DNA of 64,000 nt from [Clostridium] symbiosum (lineage in GTDB: Bacteria; Bacillota; Clostridia; Lachnospirales; Lachnospiraceae), in contig CP143946.1 of assembly GCA_036419695.1 (NCBI GenBank), forward strand, positions 821,001-885,000. Reading direction: 5' to 3'. The stretch's first letter is position 1, and each line of letters begins with the position of its first letter. Position numbers and translations under genes: made by a program. Under the pieces are notes generated by a model. The model did not search any database. It had not been told where the DNA came from and worked only from the letters and a program-made list of their open reading frames with translations. Shown one piece after another: positions 26,126-36,523 of this stretch.

Positions 26126-29100
26126 TGGAAGTTCGTGTACAGAAAAAGAAAAACAAATTTTGCGTGCTGGCTGGAGGGATTGCGCTTTGGAACAGGCAGG
26201 AACCGGCGCTGGCAGGTTCTTTTAATATGGAGAAGGATTCCGAAAATAGATATATATTTAATGTTGTGGAAGTAGTTCCTGAGACAAACCAGGCGATCCT
26301 CGGTTTCTATATACAAGGTAAAGAAAATATTTCTAAACAGAAATTGGAAACGCTTCTTCAGACCAGTGAGTTTTATAAAGAATATGATTACAATAAATTC
26401 TTTTACTGGGAGGGGAAGAGCAATAGCACACAGAATGAACCTTTTACGGTAGTCCAGGGAGAGAATGGCAGCAAGACGCTGGTTAATAATGAAGTATTTA
26501 AACTTTTTATGCTTGGGATTGGTACATTTGATCCCCAGAAATCGATCTGGGAAAATTACCAAGCCAATAAAGCGGCACTGGAGACCTTCGACAAAGAGTT
26601 TGTAATAAACTACAAGGTGGTGACTCCTTCAGGTCTGGAAACAATGTCGAAAAGCGAAAAAGATAAAATCAATTATCTCCATATAGCATCAGGAAACCAG
26701 ATAACAGGAGCCCAACAGTTGTTTGGAAAAGCTGGAATGGAGAAGCCTAAAACATCAGACAATTTTAAGGCAACTGACGATATCAGCTGGGATACAGCCC
26801 TTCATTTATACTACCGGGCTATATCAGAAAATGTGCGTATGTCGGTCTCTATTTCATCTGCTCCGTTCAGGCAGGGAACTCCGACAAGCAGTAACATGTT
26901 TCGCTTATACCAGATGTTGAATTATGCGGATGACCCTGCAGACTTTAAAAATTGGTTTGAAGATGGGACATCTACAAATGAAAATAATTATATAGATAAA
27001 AATACTGGGATCATTCATGAAAACAAAAATAAACAAACGGATGAATGGAGGGATGATATTTTAAATACTCTTCCAAGAAAGGATGTTGGGCCAAACGGCG
27101 GCAACTTTGCATGGCGCTCGGAGGACTTTATTCCCCCAAAGTGGGATAATATTTTGATTTATAGAGACGACGATCAAACCGGATATCTGGATTTTGTTAC
27201 TGGAAGAGATAATGTTGAAAAAATTCTTGATTTTACAGATAATAAGCCGTCGGGAGGGGGAAATCCACCGGAGGAGCCTGAAGATGGAAGCGTAAAAGTT
27301 TTAGAGATAGAGCCGAGTAACAGCTATTGGCTTTCTGTACCGGGCAACCTTCCAAAACTTGCAACGGCAATTGGAGTTGACGAGGATGACATATCAGTTA
27401 CATACGTAACCCCGAATACTTTGAATGGCATGGCGGTAGATCTCGTCGCAGAGTATGATTTGATACTTATAGGAGATGACGCATCGCTGCTGAATACATC
27501 TGATGTTGGCGGTTCAAAGAGTGTAAAGTATCGTAGTAACGGATTCCCTAACGATACAATTATTCCTCAGACTTTAATCAATGGTCTTCTTGCAAATGAC
27601 TATACAACTAAAGAACAATTTGATACTGATATAAATAAGAAAGCATCAGGTGTATCTTTAAATACAGGTTCTTATCCTCTAACAGGCAGCGGCAGCGCGA
27701 ATTGGAATCCGTTATTACGCGATAAATGGAGTAAAGTGCCAGGAGAGTATTTTCTGAAGAATGTAGAATTATCTTTAGAACTTCAAGCTTTGGGGGCAGA
27801 CACTGCAGTAAGCAAAGCGAGATTTAGCGGCGAAGACGTGACTCAATTTATGCAAAAACAATTAGCAGAGTTTGTAAAATCAGGACAGCCGGTTATAATT
27901 ACAGAACAGCTTAAATCCGATGCTATAAAACAAATGAGTGAATTCCAATGGATCGATATGAACAATAATCCATATAATGAGGAATGTGATATTGATTCCA
28001 GATTGCTTTTTGCACTATATGGGATAGATGATGTAAGAAATTACTATGATAAAAGCCCGGATGAGACTTATTTTGATAAGCTGGTATTGATGGATTCGAA
28101 GATAACAAATCCAACTACGAAAACAGTAGATTTAAAAAAAGATTTTAAGAGTTCCATTAGTATTAAGGATTCCCAGCTTATCAAAAATGAGGATGATGGG
28201 ATTGTACCTACAATTGTACAGAAGGGCTGGAATCCAGATACAAGGCCGGAGTTGAATACTTTAGCTAAATCGAATACGCTGACATTTGACTATGCAATTG
28301 AAATGCCCCTGGGGGACAAAGCCGAAAATATTATCATGAAAATTATCGTGGATCGCAATGGTGACGGTTATTTTGATGAAGAAGGGGAAGGAGCATCCAC
28401 ATCAGGAAAGCCGGGGGCACATAATAATGCCAGTGCATCTATTAAAAACGATCAGGTTTTTACCTGCCGTTTTGCGGATTTATCTCCAAACGATTATATT
28501 GTGGAGGGATCCAGGATCACAGGACGCTATACGACACCGATGCCGGTCGATTCAATCGAAGAAATATGTCAGTTTCAAGTGAAAGTATCCACACTTGATA
28601 AAAAGAATCCTCTTTATAGTGTGTGGATCGGATACATGCGGCCGGATTTGAAAAAGAAAGATGTAAAAGTACTTCAGATTACACCATATTCGGATACGAT
28701 TGGAGGAAAAACGCTGGATAAAAATCCACAATTTACCCGGTTGATAGAAGAAGCGGAACAAAATGGCGGTGAGTATCATTTCAATTTTGAAAACGGCGAT
28801 TTTGAAACGATATCGGAGGGCGATTTTGCCGCGGCTTGCGCGGGCGGGGAAATAAATTCAACCACATTATCCCGTTATGATTTAATTGTGGTCGGTACCG
28901 ATTTTTCCTCTGAATTGAAGGGAGATATAATTGATCTGGATACGAAGGAGGCTGAAAAGGTTTTAAAGAGTTACTCAGAAGAATTAAAAAAACCAATTAT
29001 TTTTACAGGGGATGCTTTTTCGTATGTCAACTCAGAGAACTATTACGCTCCTGAAGAAGTGGATTATTATTACCGCAATATGACAATCCAGGAAGGGCAG

Positions 29101-31077
29101 CAGGAAAAACCAACTGAATCCGACCCGAATTATAAGAGGGTGCTTATCAGTGAAGAGCAATATAACGACTATTTAGGGAAAAACGAAAAAGAGTGGAAAG
29201 ATAATAACCATAACATAGGAGAAGGAACTGTTTACCTCGATCCGGAAGGATTACATTCTGTGGTCGAACAAGCAGGGTCTTATAAAGCAGTTATAAGGCC
29301 GATTGACGCAGATGACGGAAGACAAATTTCTGATTTGTACATAGGGTGGAATATATCTTCTGCGGACTGGATAAATGGTGGGGGAAGAACCGTAAAGACG
29401 ACAGGAGAAAAGAATGTTTCGGTTTCGGCATATGACTTCTATGAGAAATTTGGAAGTATGATTTACCGCACATGGAGTTGGGTTTATTATTATTACGCAC
29501 ATACTGGTTATGTAACAGAAGACGAATTAAGAGCATTGTATGAAAAGAGTAATGGCAATCTTCAGATGACTACTATCGGATGGAATTCGTTTAATGTAAA
29601 AGACCTGCATTCGGCACTGGGGAGTTACGAAGCGATCTCCAAAGATATTGTAGATGAAAAGAACCCAATTAAAATAGCAGGAGATACATATTATAAGTTT
29701 AAGTCTAATGGAAAAGACTATTTAGCGATCCGGTTGGAGGAAGACGTTACTAACTTGTATGGTTATGTGTGGCAGAAAAAAGTCGCCGGAGACAGTGCAA
29801 ATCCGGTTGAAACTAAGTACGTGCTGAACAATGTGGCAGGAAAAGGAGATTCCTTATATCCATCTCAAAACGCATGGAACTATTTATTCACCCAAAAACT
29901 CAGATACACCGTGGGCATGGATCGCTTTGCCATAACCACAGATATAAAACCCAAAGACAAAAGAGACAAAGGCAGCAGCAGACGCTGGACCGAGATAGAG
30001 GAACTGCAGGGATTTACCAACGGAGCCCTGTTAGAGTATGCGTTTATTCCGAAAGAGGGCAGCAGTTATGCATCATTAGTCAACACGGCCTCGCCGTATA
30101 ACACACAGCTCTCATTGAATCTCGCATTAGGAGTAAAACCGCGTACGGAGTATATTGAACCTTTGAATGAAGGACAAATCGGATTATATCCATTTAAGAT
30201 TTCAGACGAGGTTTCCGAAGCGAAAGTAAAGGTTGCCAAAAATCATGCGCCCTACTACCAGCTTGATCTGGAAAGGGAGCTTGGAAAGGGAAAAATTGAT
30301 GATGTGACCGTCTGGTATACATTTGCAGGTTCGGGTAAAGATGACGAGTCGAAATACTTTGACACAACCGTCAGGGATGCAAGAAATAACTACTACCTCT
30401 ACTCCAAAGGCAAAATTTATTACACCGGTTTTTCTCTCTACGATGTGACAGAGGGCACAGATTCCGATGATGCGCAGCTCGTTCCCGACATGGAAATGAA
30501 ACTCTTCATCAACACCATCTACGCCGCCCTCAACAGCGAAACAGAAGAAACCACCTACTACGACACCGTAGTCCGGGAGGGCGGAAACATTTCCGGCATT
30601 GAGCTGGCCCAGGATGCCGGGGCGCCGAACCGTTATACCTGTTATTACGATGAGTACGACGAGACGCTGGAGCTTTCCTTCCGCGTCCAGAAAATCAACG
30701 CGTCCGACGGTGAGACAACACCGCTGACAGTCGGTAAAAAGGGCGAAAAGGGGGAAAACGGCCTGCCGGCGGTCAATGAGTTCGATGAGACAGTATACAC
30801 ATTGACAGGCCTCCCGGAGGAAAACGGCGTTTCCAACTTCCCCGTTGTCAAGATTACGGGGGAGCAGGGAACAAAGGGCAGCATGGGAAGCAGTGCAAGC
30901 GATATCTGGTATACGCTTCATTTTACAGGGGATAAAGGAGACGGAATAATCCCGGACGACATGGACGGGATGACGATGATAATCGGTCCAAAGGCGGCGG
31001 AGACGGGAACGCTCAGGCCGGACAGCATTTATGCTGAAATACGTTTTGTAAAACGGAATTTATTCGAGCTGGATTAG
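26125..31077 (+). CDS. Giant surface protein of the pilus operon (DUF5057-like)
   Basis: The 1650-residue protein follows the minor pilins without a gap. I believe it belongs to a clostridial family named DUF5057, recalled rather than tested. Two modules starting near residues 389 (VKVLEIEPSNSYWL) and 844 (DVKVLQITPYSDT) each lead into a Rossmann-like stretch ending in YDLILIGDD or YDLIVVGTD. They look like a duplicated glutamine-amidotransferase/ThuA-like fold without evident catalytic Cys. Ig-like regions follow each. Near the C-terminus are short collagen-like runs (GKKGEKGENG and GEQGTKGSMG). No classical signal peptide or sorting motif is visible; KFCVLAGGIALWN is only weakly hydrophobic. 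An adhesin or tip role is inferred from position. Confidence 0.7.
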   Translation: MEVRVQKKKNKFCVLAGGIALWNRQEPALAGSFNMEKDSENRYIFNVVEVVPETNQAILGFYIQGKENISKQKLETLLQTSEFYKEYDYNKFFYWEGKSNSTQNEPFTVVQGENGSKTLVNNEVFKLFMLGIGTFDPQKSIWENYQANKAALETFDKEFVINYKVVTPSGLETMSKSEKDKINYLHIASGNQITGAQQLFGKAGMEKPKTSDNFKATDDISWDTALHLYYRAISENVRMSVSISSAPFRQGTPTSSNMFRLYQMLNYADDPADFKNWFEDGTSTNENNYIDKNTGIIHENKNKQTDEWRDDILNTLPRKDVGPNGGNFAWRSEDFIPPKWDNILIYRDDDQTGYLDFVTGRDNVEKILDFTDNKPSGGGNPPEEPEDGSVKVLEIEPSNSYWLSVPGNLPKLATAIGVDEDDISVTYVTPNTLNGMAVDLVAEYDLILIGDDASLLNTSDVGGSKSVKYRSNGFPNDTIIPQTLINGLLANDYTTKEQFDTDINKKASGVSLNTGSYPLTGSGSANWNPLLRDKWSKVPGEYFLKNVELSLELQALGADTAVSKARFSGEDVTQFMQKQLAEFVKSGQPVIITEQLKSDAIKQMSEFQWIDMNNNPYNEECDIDSRLLFALYGIDDVRNYYDKSPDETYFDKLVLMDSKITNPTTKTVDLKKDFKSSISIKDSQLIKNEDDGIVPTIVQKGWNPDTRPELNTLAKSNTLTFDYAIEMPLGDKAENIIMKIIVDRNGDGYFDEEGEGASTSGKPGAHNNASASIKNDQVFTCRFADLSPNDYIVEGSRITGRYTTPMPVDSIEEICQFQVKVSTLDKKNPLYSVWIGYMRPDLKKKDVKVLQITPYSDTIGGKTLDKNPQFTRLIEEAEQNGGEYHFNFENGDFETISEGDFAAACAGGEINSTTLSRYDLIVVGTDFSSELKGDIIDLDTKEAEKVLKSYSEELKKPIIFTGDAFSYVNSENYYAPEEVDYYYRNMTIQEGQQEKPTESDPNYKRVLISEEQYNDYLGKNEKEWKDNNHNIGEGTVYLDPEGLHSVVEQAGSYKAVIRPIDADDGRQISDLYIGWNISSADWINGGGRTVKTTGEKNVSVSAYDFYEKFGSMIYRTWSWVYYYYAHTGYVTEDELRALYEKSNGNLQMTTIGWNSFNVKDLHSALGSYEAISKDIVDEKNPIKIAGDTYYKFKSNGKDYLAIRLEEDVTNLYGYVWQKKVAGDSANPVETKYVLNNVAGKGDSLYPSQNAWNYLFTQKLRYTVGMDRFAITTDIKPKDKRDKGSSRRWTEIEELQGFTNGALLEYAFIPKEGSSYASLVNTASPYNTQLSLNLALGVKPRTEYIEPLNEGQIGLYPFKISDEVSEAKVKVAKNHAPYYQLDLERELGKGKIDDVTVWYTFAGSGKDDESKYFDTTVRDARNNYYLYSKGKIYYTGFSLYDVTEGTDSDDAQLVPDMEMKLFINTIYAALNSETEETTYYDTVVREGGNISGIELAQDAGAPNRYTCYYDEYDETLELSFRVQKINASDGETTPLTVGKKGEKGENGLPAVNEFDETVYTLTGLPEENGVSNFPVVKITGEQGTKGSMGSSASDIWYTLHFTGDKGDGIIPDDMDGMTMIIGPKAAETGTLRPDSIYAEIRFVKRNLFELD

Positions 31078-31087
31078 TTTTCAGCCG

Positions 31088-31135
31088 CAGCAAAAGAGGA
31101 GAGAGCCACATTCATGGTTCTCTCCTCTTTTGCTG
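31088..31135. terminator. Bidirectional terminator between pilus operon and hpf
   Basis: CAGCAAAAGAGGAGAGA pairs with TCTCTCCTCTTTTGCTG around a short loop. It ends the plus-strand pilus operon and, read on the other strand, the hpf transcript. Confidence 0.85.
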
Positions 31136-31200
31136 TCTGTCCCATTTCACGTATGGGGCAGGCTTGTACCTCTTCTGTTTTCAAAGTTTCAGAGCGGATG

Positions 31201-31728
31201 TTAGAACTCCGGCTCGATCAGTCCGTAGGTGTTGCCTTTTCTCTTGTAAACTACATTGACCTGCTCGGTCTCGGAGTTTAAGAATACGTAGAATGCATGT
31301 CCGAGAAGTTCCATCTGAACACATGCCTCTTCGGGGTCCATCGGTTTCATGGCAAATCGTTTCACTTTGACAATCTTTACTTCATCATCGGATTCGTACT
31401 CTTCGTTCATAAAATAATCGGAGAAAGCGATGGCGGCCTGTTTTTTGTCGACAATCTTGTTCTTATATTTTTTGAGCTGGCGCTCGATAATTTCTTCTAC
31501 CAAATCAATGGATACGTACATATCGTTACTTTCCTGCTCTGCACGGATAATAGTGCCTTTTACAGGGATGGTAACTTCAATTTTCTGACGTTCTTTTTCA
31601 ACGCTTAATGTGACAATCGCTTCTGTGTCCTGATTGAAGTATCTTTCTAATTTGCCGATTTTCTCCTCAACTGCTGCCTTTAACCCCGGGGTAACATTAA
31701 TATTTCTTCCAGTAATCTTATAACGCAT
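31201..31728 (-). CDS. hpf: Ribosome hibernation promoting factor, long form
   Basis: The 175-residue protein dimerises 70S ribosomes in stationary phase. The N-terminal HPF domain (MRYKITGRNINVTPGLKAAV, VTIPVKGTIIRAEQESNDMY) is joined by a linker to the C-terminal dimerisation domain (KRFAMKPMDPEEACVQMELL, then HAFYVFLNSETEQVNVVYKR), so it is the long form typical of Firmicutes. AAGGAG lies 8 bases before this start; an ATG two codons upstream (31734) is too close to it. The order hpf-secA-prfB is common in Clostridia, though here hpf is divergent. Confidence 0.95.
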   Translation of the reverse strand: MRYKITGRNINVTPGLKAAVEEKIGKLERYFNQDTEAIVTLSVEKERQKIEVTIPVKGTIIRAEQESNDMYVSIDLVEEIIERQLKKYKNKIVDKKQAAIAFSDYFMNEEYESDDEVKIVKVKRFAMKPMDPEEACVQMELLGHAFYVFLNSETEQVNVVYKRKGNTYGLIEPEF

Positions 31729-31759
31729 ACACATCGCTCCTTTTTCTTGGGATGTTTAT

Positions 31760-31788
31760 AGTATACCACTTTTATTCGATAAATTCAA
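31760..31788 (-). promoter_or_regulatory. Promoter of hpf
   Basis: On the minus strand TTGAAT (31788-31783) and TATACT (31765-31760) are 17 bases apart. A perfect palindrome AATTGTC-GA-GACAATT lies just upstream at 31801-31816 and may be an operator. Confidence 0.65.
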
Positions 31789-31941
31789 TGATGAAAGTAA
31801 AATTGTCGAGACAATTATTGTTAATTTTTTCTAAAAAGTTTAAATTATTTATAGAAGAAACCATTGCAAAACGGCTTAAAACAAAGAAATTCTGTCAAGG
31901 CTAATCTTTGTATTTTTTGTCGAAATATGCAAGTTTATGAG

Positions 31942-32223
31942 ATATACACAAAAAAAGGGATAGGGAACTTTGGATGGGGAAAGATGGTGATAAACATAAA
32001 AAAGATGTGGATAATGTGGATAAGTCGGTGTATAACTACTTTTTCCCCTAAAATGGACAAGGTACGGTGTGCATAACTTTTCAACATTTTCGACGAAATC
32101 GGTGTGGATAATGTGGACAACTGGGGAATAGAACAAGTTTTTTGTGCAATTTGCTAAGTTTACCATAATGTGACGAATTATGTCACTGTAAAAAAATGGA
32201 TCCCGTTAATTGGATGTGGACAA
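31942..32223. promoter_or_regulatory. DnaA-box cluster between hpf and secA
   Basis: Four exact TGTGNATAA boxes lie at 32006-32014, 32015-32023, 32068-32076 and 32103-32111. One-mismatch boxes are at 32027-32035, 32112-32120 and 32215-32223, and one in the other orientation at 31942-31950. Two pairs are head-to-tail without spacing. The surrounding DNA is AT-rich and has no gene over 640 bases (31735-32373). dnaA and dnaN are not nearby, so this is more likely a DnaA-titrating or DnaA-regulated site than the origin. Confidence 0.7.
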
Positions 32224-32246
32224 AATGTAAAAAATTTATGAAGTCG

Positions 32247-32275
32247 TTGAATAAAACGCCTGTTAGTGTTAGAAT
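32247..32275 (+). promoter_or_regulatory. Promoter of secA
   Basis: TTGAAT (32247-32252) and TAGAAT (32270-32275) are 17 bases apart. The start of transcription near 32282 gives a leader of about 90 bases. A GTGAC-N7-GTCAC inverted repeat at 32170-32186 lies upstream. Confidence 0.65.
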
Positions 32276-32373
32276 AAGTAAGATTGTATAACTATAACTA
32301 TGCAGTTTTGGCATGAATAGAAGAGCTTGCAATGATGATAATAGAAATAATGATAGAAATAGGAGAGTAAAGC

Positions 32374-35031
32374 ATGAATCTGATAGAGAAAATGTTTGGA
32401 ACTCACAGCGAGCGTGAATTAAAGATGATTTACCCCATTGTGGATAAAATCGTTGCTTTAAAACCTGAGATGGAAAAGCTGACGGATGAAGAACTGAAGG
32501 ACAACACCAGAAAGTTCAGAGAGCGTCTGGAGAAGGGTGAAACATTGGACGACATCCTGCCGGAGGCATTTGCCACCATCAGAGAGGCAGCAAGGCGTGT
32601 CCTCAACATGGAACATTACCCGGTCCAGCTGATTGGTGGTATTGTTTTACATCAGGGACGTATTGCCGAGATGAAGACCGGTGAAGGTAAAACGCTTGTA
32701 TCCACGGCTCCGGCATACCTGAATGCGCTGGCCGGAAAAGGTGTATTTATCGTAACGGTCAATGACTACCTGGCAAAACGAGATGCTGAGTGGATGGGTG
32801 AGGTCCACAGATTCCTGGGACTCTCCGTCGGCGTGGTTCTGAATTCCATGACGCCCGATGAGCGCCGTGCGGCATACAACTGCGATATTACCTATGTTAC
32901 GAACAATGAACTCGGTTTCGACTACCTTCGTGACAACATGGCTATATATAAGGAACAGATGGTTTTAAGAAATCTGGACTATGCCATCATCGATGAGGTT
33001 GACTCCGTATTGATAGATGAGGCAAGAACACCGCTTATCATTTCCGGACAGAGCGGAAAATCTACAAAATTATATGAAGTCTGTGACATCCTGGCACGCC
33101 AGCTGGAACGCGGAGAAGAATCTGCGGAGTTTACGAAGATATCTGCTATTATGGGTGAGGAGATCGAGGAGACGGGTGATTTTATTGTCAACGAGAAGGA
33201 TAAAGTAGTCAACCTGACCGAGCAGGGTGTTAAAAAGGTAGAGGAATTCTTTCATATTGAAAACCTTGCCGATCCTCAGAACCTGGAGATTCAGCATAAC
33301 ATCATCCTGGCGCTGCGTGCCAACAACCTGATGTTCCGCGATAAGGACTACGTTGTAAAAGATGATGAGGTCCTGATTGTAGATGAATTTACAGGACGTA
33401 TCATGCCGGGACGCCGCTATTCCGACGGACTCCATCAGGCAATCGAAGCAAAAGAGCATGTCAATGTACGCCGGGAGAGCAGAACACTGGCTACGATTAC
33501 ATTCCAGAACTTCTTTAATAAATTTAAAAAGAAATCGGGTATGACCGGTACGGCCCAGACTGAGGAGAAGGAGTTCCGTAACATCTATCAGATGGACGTT
33601 ATCGTGATTCCGACCAACCGGCCGGTAATCCGTATTGATAAAGACGATGCCGTTTATAAGACGAAGAAGGAGAAATTCCACGCAGTAGTGGACGAGGTGG
33701 TGGCAGCCCACGAGAAGGGACAGCCTGTCCTGGTCGGCACGATTACCATTGAGACCTCCGAACTTTTAAGCAAGATGCTGACAAGGCGCGGAATCAAGCA
33801 TAAAGTACTGAATGCCAAGTTCCATGAACTGGAGGCTGAGATCGTGGCGGATGCCGGTGTTCACGGCGCCGTTACCATTGCCACCAACATGGCCGGCCGT
33901 GGTACGGATATCAAGCTGGATGACGAGGCGAAAGCCATCGGCGGACTTAAGATTATCGGTACGGAACGTCATGAATCCAGGCGTATTGACAACCAGCTGC
34001 GCGGACGTTCAGGACGTCAGGGAGACCCGGGTGAATCACGTTTCTATATTTCTCTGGAAGATGATCTGATGCGGCTCTTCGGTTCCGAGAAGCTGATGAG
34101 TATGTTCAATGCATTAGGCGTGCCGGAGAACGAGCAGATCGAGCACAAAATGCTGTCGAATGCCATTGAGAAAGCCCAGATGAAGATCGAGACCAATAAC
34201 TACGGTATTCGTGAAAATCTGCTTAAATACGACGAAGTTATGAACGAGCAGCGTGAGGTTATCTACGACGAGCGCCGCCGCGTATTGAACGGTGAGAGCA
34301 TGAGAACCGTAATTATGAAGATGATTACGGATATTGTAGAAAATGCAGTAGACCTGTCCATTTCTGATGACCAGGGGACGGAAGACTGGGATCTGACGGA
34401 ACTGAACTCACTGCTGCTTCCGATTATTCCTCTTCCAACCATCGCATTAAACGATGACCAGAAGGATATGAAGAAGAACGAGTTAAAGCATATGCTGAAG
34501 GAAGCCGCCACAAAACTCTATGAAGAGAAGGAAGCGGAATTCCCGGAGGCAGAGCAGATCCGTGAGATCGAGCGCGTGATTCTCCTGAAGGTAATCGACG
34601 CCAAGTGGATGGCCCATATTGACGATATGGATCAGCTTCGCGAGGGCATCGGCCTCCAGGCATACGGCCAGAGAGATCCTCTTGTTGAGTACAAGATGAG
34701 CGGCTATGAGATGTTCGACAGCATGACTGCCGCAATCCGCGAAGACACAGTCCGTATCCTTTTCCACATCCGCGTGGAGCAGAAGGTAGAGCGTGAACCG
34801 GCTGCCAAGGTTACGGGAACGAATAAAGACGACAGCAGCGTTCAGGCTCCGAAAAAGCGCGAGGCAAAGAAGATTTATCCAAACGATCCGTGCCCATGCG
34901 GTTCCGGCAAGAAATTCAAGCAGTGCTGCGGCCGTAAGATCCTGCAGGAGATGAGTTCCAATCCGGAGCTTAAGAATAAGACGGTTCAGATGCAGATCCT
35001 TCCTCAGGGACAGAAGAAAGAGGAAAAATAA
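32374..35031 (+). CDS. secA: Preprotein translocase ATPase SecA
   Basis: The 885-residue motor drives proteins through SecYEG. Walker A is [20 protein letters not shown] near residue 104, the DEAD-type motif is [20 protein letters not shown] near residue 206, and motif VI is [20 protein letters not shown] near residue 538. The C-terminal zinc motif [14 protein letters not shown] (SEC-C) binds SecB or ribosomes. Length is typical. An AT-rich leader with GGAGAGTAAAGC precedes the start. It is followed by prfB after 81 bases. Confidence 0.98.
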   Translation: MNLIEKMFGTHSERELKMIYPIVDKIVALKPEMEKLTDEELKDNTRKFRERLEKGETLDDILPEAFATIREAARRVLNMEHYPVQLIGGIVLHQGRIAEMKTGEGKTLVSTAPAYLNALAGKGVFIVTVNDYLAKRDAEWMGEVHRFLGLSVGVVLNSMTPDERRAAYNCDITYVTNNELGFDYLRDNMAIYKEQMVLRNLDYAIIDEVDSVLIDEARTPLIISGQSGKSTKLYEVCDILARQLERGEESAEFTKISAIMGEEIEETGDFIVNEKDKVVNLTEQGVKKVEEFFHIENLADPQNLEIQHNIILALRANNLMFRDKDYVVKDDEVLIVDEFTGRIMPGRRYSDGLHQAIEAKEHVNVRRESRTLATITFQNFFNKFKKKSGMTGTAQTEEKEFRNIYQMDVIVIPTNRPVIRIDKDDAVYKTKKEKFHAVVDEVVAAHEKGQPVLVGTITIETSELLSKMLTRRGIKHKVLNAKFHELEAEIVADAGVHGAVTIATNMAGRGTDIKLDDEAKAIGGLKIIGTERHESRRIDNQLRGRSGRQGDPGESRFYISLEDDLMRLFGSEKLMSMFNALGVPENEQIEHKMLSNAIEKAQMKIETNNYGIRENLLKYDEVMNEQREVIYDERRRVLNGESMRTVIMKMITDIVENAVDLSISDDQGTEDWDLTELNSLLLPIIPLPTIALNDDQKDMKKNELKHMLKEAATKLYEEKEAEFPEAEQIREIERVILLKVIDAKWMAHIDDMDQLREGIGLQAYGQRDPLVEYKMSGYEMFDSMTAAIREDTVRILFHIRVEQKVEREPAAKVTGTNKDDSSVQAPKKREAKKIYPNDPCPCGSGKKFKQCCGRKILQEMSSNPELKNKTVQMQILPQGQKKEEK

Positions 35032-35112
35032 TTAAGTCCTGATATTTAGTAAGTTTATCATGTTAATTTATGTTAAATATGTAAAAATATAAAATTGAAA
35101 GTGGGTGAAGCT

Positions 35113-36241
35113 ATGGTTGAATTAGATCAATTCAAATATACGTTATCGACGTATGATAAAACTTTAGTGGAAGTGAGGGATTCACTTTGACCTGGATAAC
35201 AAGGTAAAGCGAATCGATGAGCTGGACAAATCCATGGAGGAACCGGGATTCTGGGACGATCCGGACAGGTCCACAAAAACAGTAAAAGAAGCAAAGAATT
35301 TAAAAGATACGGTAGAAACTTACCGCCATCTGGAACAGCAGTACGAAGATATCCAGGTAATGATAGAGATGGGATACGAGGAGAACGATCCTGCGATGAT
35401 CCCGGAAATTCAGGAGATGCTGGATGAATTTACCGGCAGCCTGGAGGACATCAGGACGAGAACTCTGCTTTCAGGGGAATATGATAACTGTAATGCCATA
35501 TTGAAGCTGAATGCGGGAGCCGGAGGAACCGAGGCCATGGACTGGTGCAGTATGCTGTACCGCATGTACCAGAGGTGGGCCGACAAGAAAGGTTATACGA
35601 CCGAGGTCCTGGACTTCCTGGACGGAGATGAAGCCGGAATTAAGTCCATTACGGTTCAGATTAACGGGGAGAATGCCTTCGGTTATCTGAAATCGGAGAA
35701 GGGCGTGCACCGTCTTGTACGTATTTCACCCTTCAATGCGGCAGGCAAGAGACAGACTTCGTTCGTGTCCTGCGACGTCATGCCTGATATCGAGGAAGAT
35801 CTGGATATTGAGATTAACCAGGATGATCTGCGGATTGACACGTACCGGTCCAGCGGCGCCGGCGGGCAGCATATTAATAAGACGTCATCTGCTATTCGTA
35901 TTACCCACCTTCCAACAGGAATCGTGGTACAGTGCCAGAATGAGCGTTCCCAGTTCCAGAATAAGGACAAGGCGATGCAGATGCTGAAGGCAAAGCTCTA
36001 TCTGCTCAAGCAGCAGGAGAATGCGGATAAACTTTCCGACATCCGCGGTGACGTTAAGGATATCAACTTTGGAAACCAGATCCGTTCCTATGTGATGCAG
36101 CCGTACACACTGGTTAAGGATCACCGGACCAATGCCGAGAACGGCAACGTCAATGCCGTAATGGACGGGGACATCGATCTGTTTATCAGCGCATACCTGA
36201 AATGGATCAGCCTGAAGAACCAGGAAACTCCGGAGCAGTAA
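35113..36241 (+). CDS. prfB: Peptide chain release factor 2, programmed +1 frameshift
   Basis: The gene is read as 25 codons from 35113 up to the in-frame TGA at 35188-35190, then in the +1 frame from GAC at 35189. The shift site is CTTTGAC with the SD-like AGGGA a few bases upstream, the known RF2 autoregulatory slip: when RF2 is scarce the ribosome shifts and makes full-length protein of about 375 residues. Motifs are SPF (VRISPFNAAGKRQTSF), which recognises UGA and UAA, and GGQ (SSGAGGQHINKTSSAIR), which triggers hydrolysis. A naive call would start at the internal ATG 35234 and lose the N-terminus. Confidence 0.95.
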
Positions 36242-36281
36242 ACCGCGGGGTTCAAGGTACAATATAATAATAGTTTGATAA

Positions 36282-36319
36282 ACGGGAGGAAATGGGCCAT
36301 GTGCCGTTCCTTCCGTTTT
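36282..36319 (+). terminator. Terminator of prfB
   Basis: ACGGGAGGAA pairs with TTCCTTCCGT, with GG/CC at the inner end, and is followed by TTTTTG. It lies 40 bases after the stop. Confidence 0.75.
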
Positions 36320-36350
36320 TGCGTAGTAATTGTTAATGATACTCAGATAT

Positions 36351-36433
36351 ATTTCGCGAAGCGATGTTTTTGCCGCCTCTGTGCATCGCTCAGCGTGTTA
36401 CCGGGCGCGGAGTGAATAGTAACCTATTTATTT
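36351..36433. repeat. Partial copy of the GTTACTGTTCAC repeat family
   Basis: TTTTTGCCGCCTCTGTGCAT, then CGCTCAGCGTGTTACCGGGC and GCGGAGTGAATAGTAAC align with the right half of the full-length repeat at 44142-44334 with roughly one mismatch in seven bases. The left half is replaced by a short TTCGCGAAGCGA hairpin region. Confidence 0.7.
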
Positions 36434-36462
36434 AAGATTATATTAACTTTCAACAAAAATAC

Positions 36463-36491
36463 TTGAATGTGGATTGTGGTTTTGTTAAAAT
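36463..36491 (+). promoter_or_regulatory. Promoter upstream of the c-di-AMP riboswitch
   Basis: TTGAAT (36463-36468) and TAAAAT (36486-36491) are separated by 17 bases. Transcription starts about 25 bases before the aptamer. Confidence 0.65.
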
Positions 36492-36523
36492 TAACTAACA
36501 ACAGAATATACAGCAGAAAACAT

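Noticed and set aside
31864..32166. Open frames on both strands in the hpf-secA space
   Set aside because: They are low-complexity translations of the DnaA-box region with no ribosome binding site.
31942..32223. Chromosomal origin of replication
   Set aside because: DnaA boxes are present, but dnaA, dnaN, rpmH or other usual neighbours are not, and both flanking genes are ordinary for non-origin loci.
33070..33711. 213-codon minus-strand open frame inside secA
   Set aside because: Shadow of a highly conserved gene; composition reflects the opposite strand.
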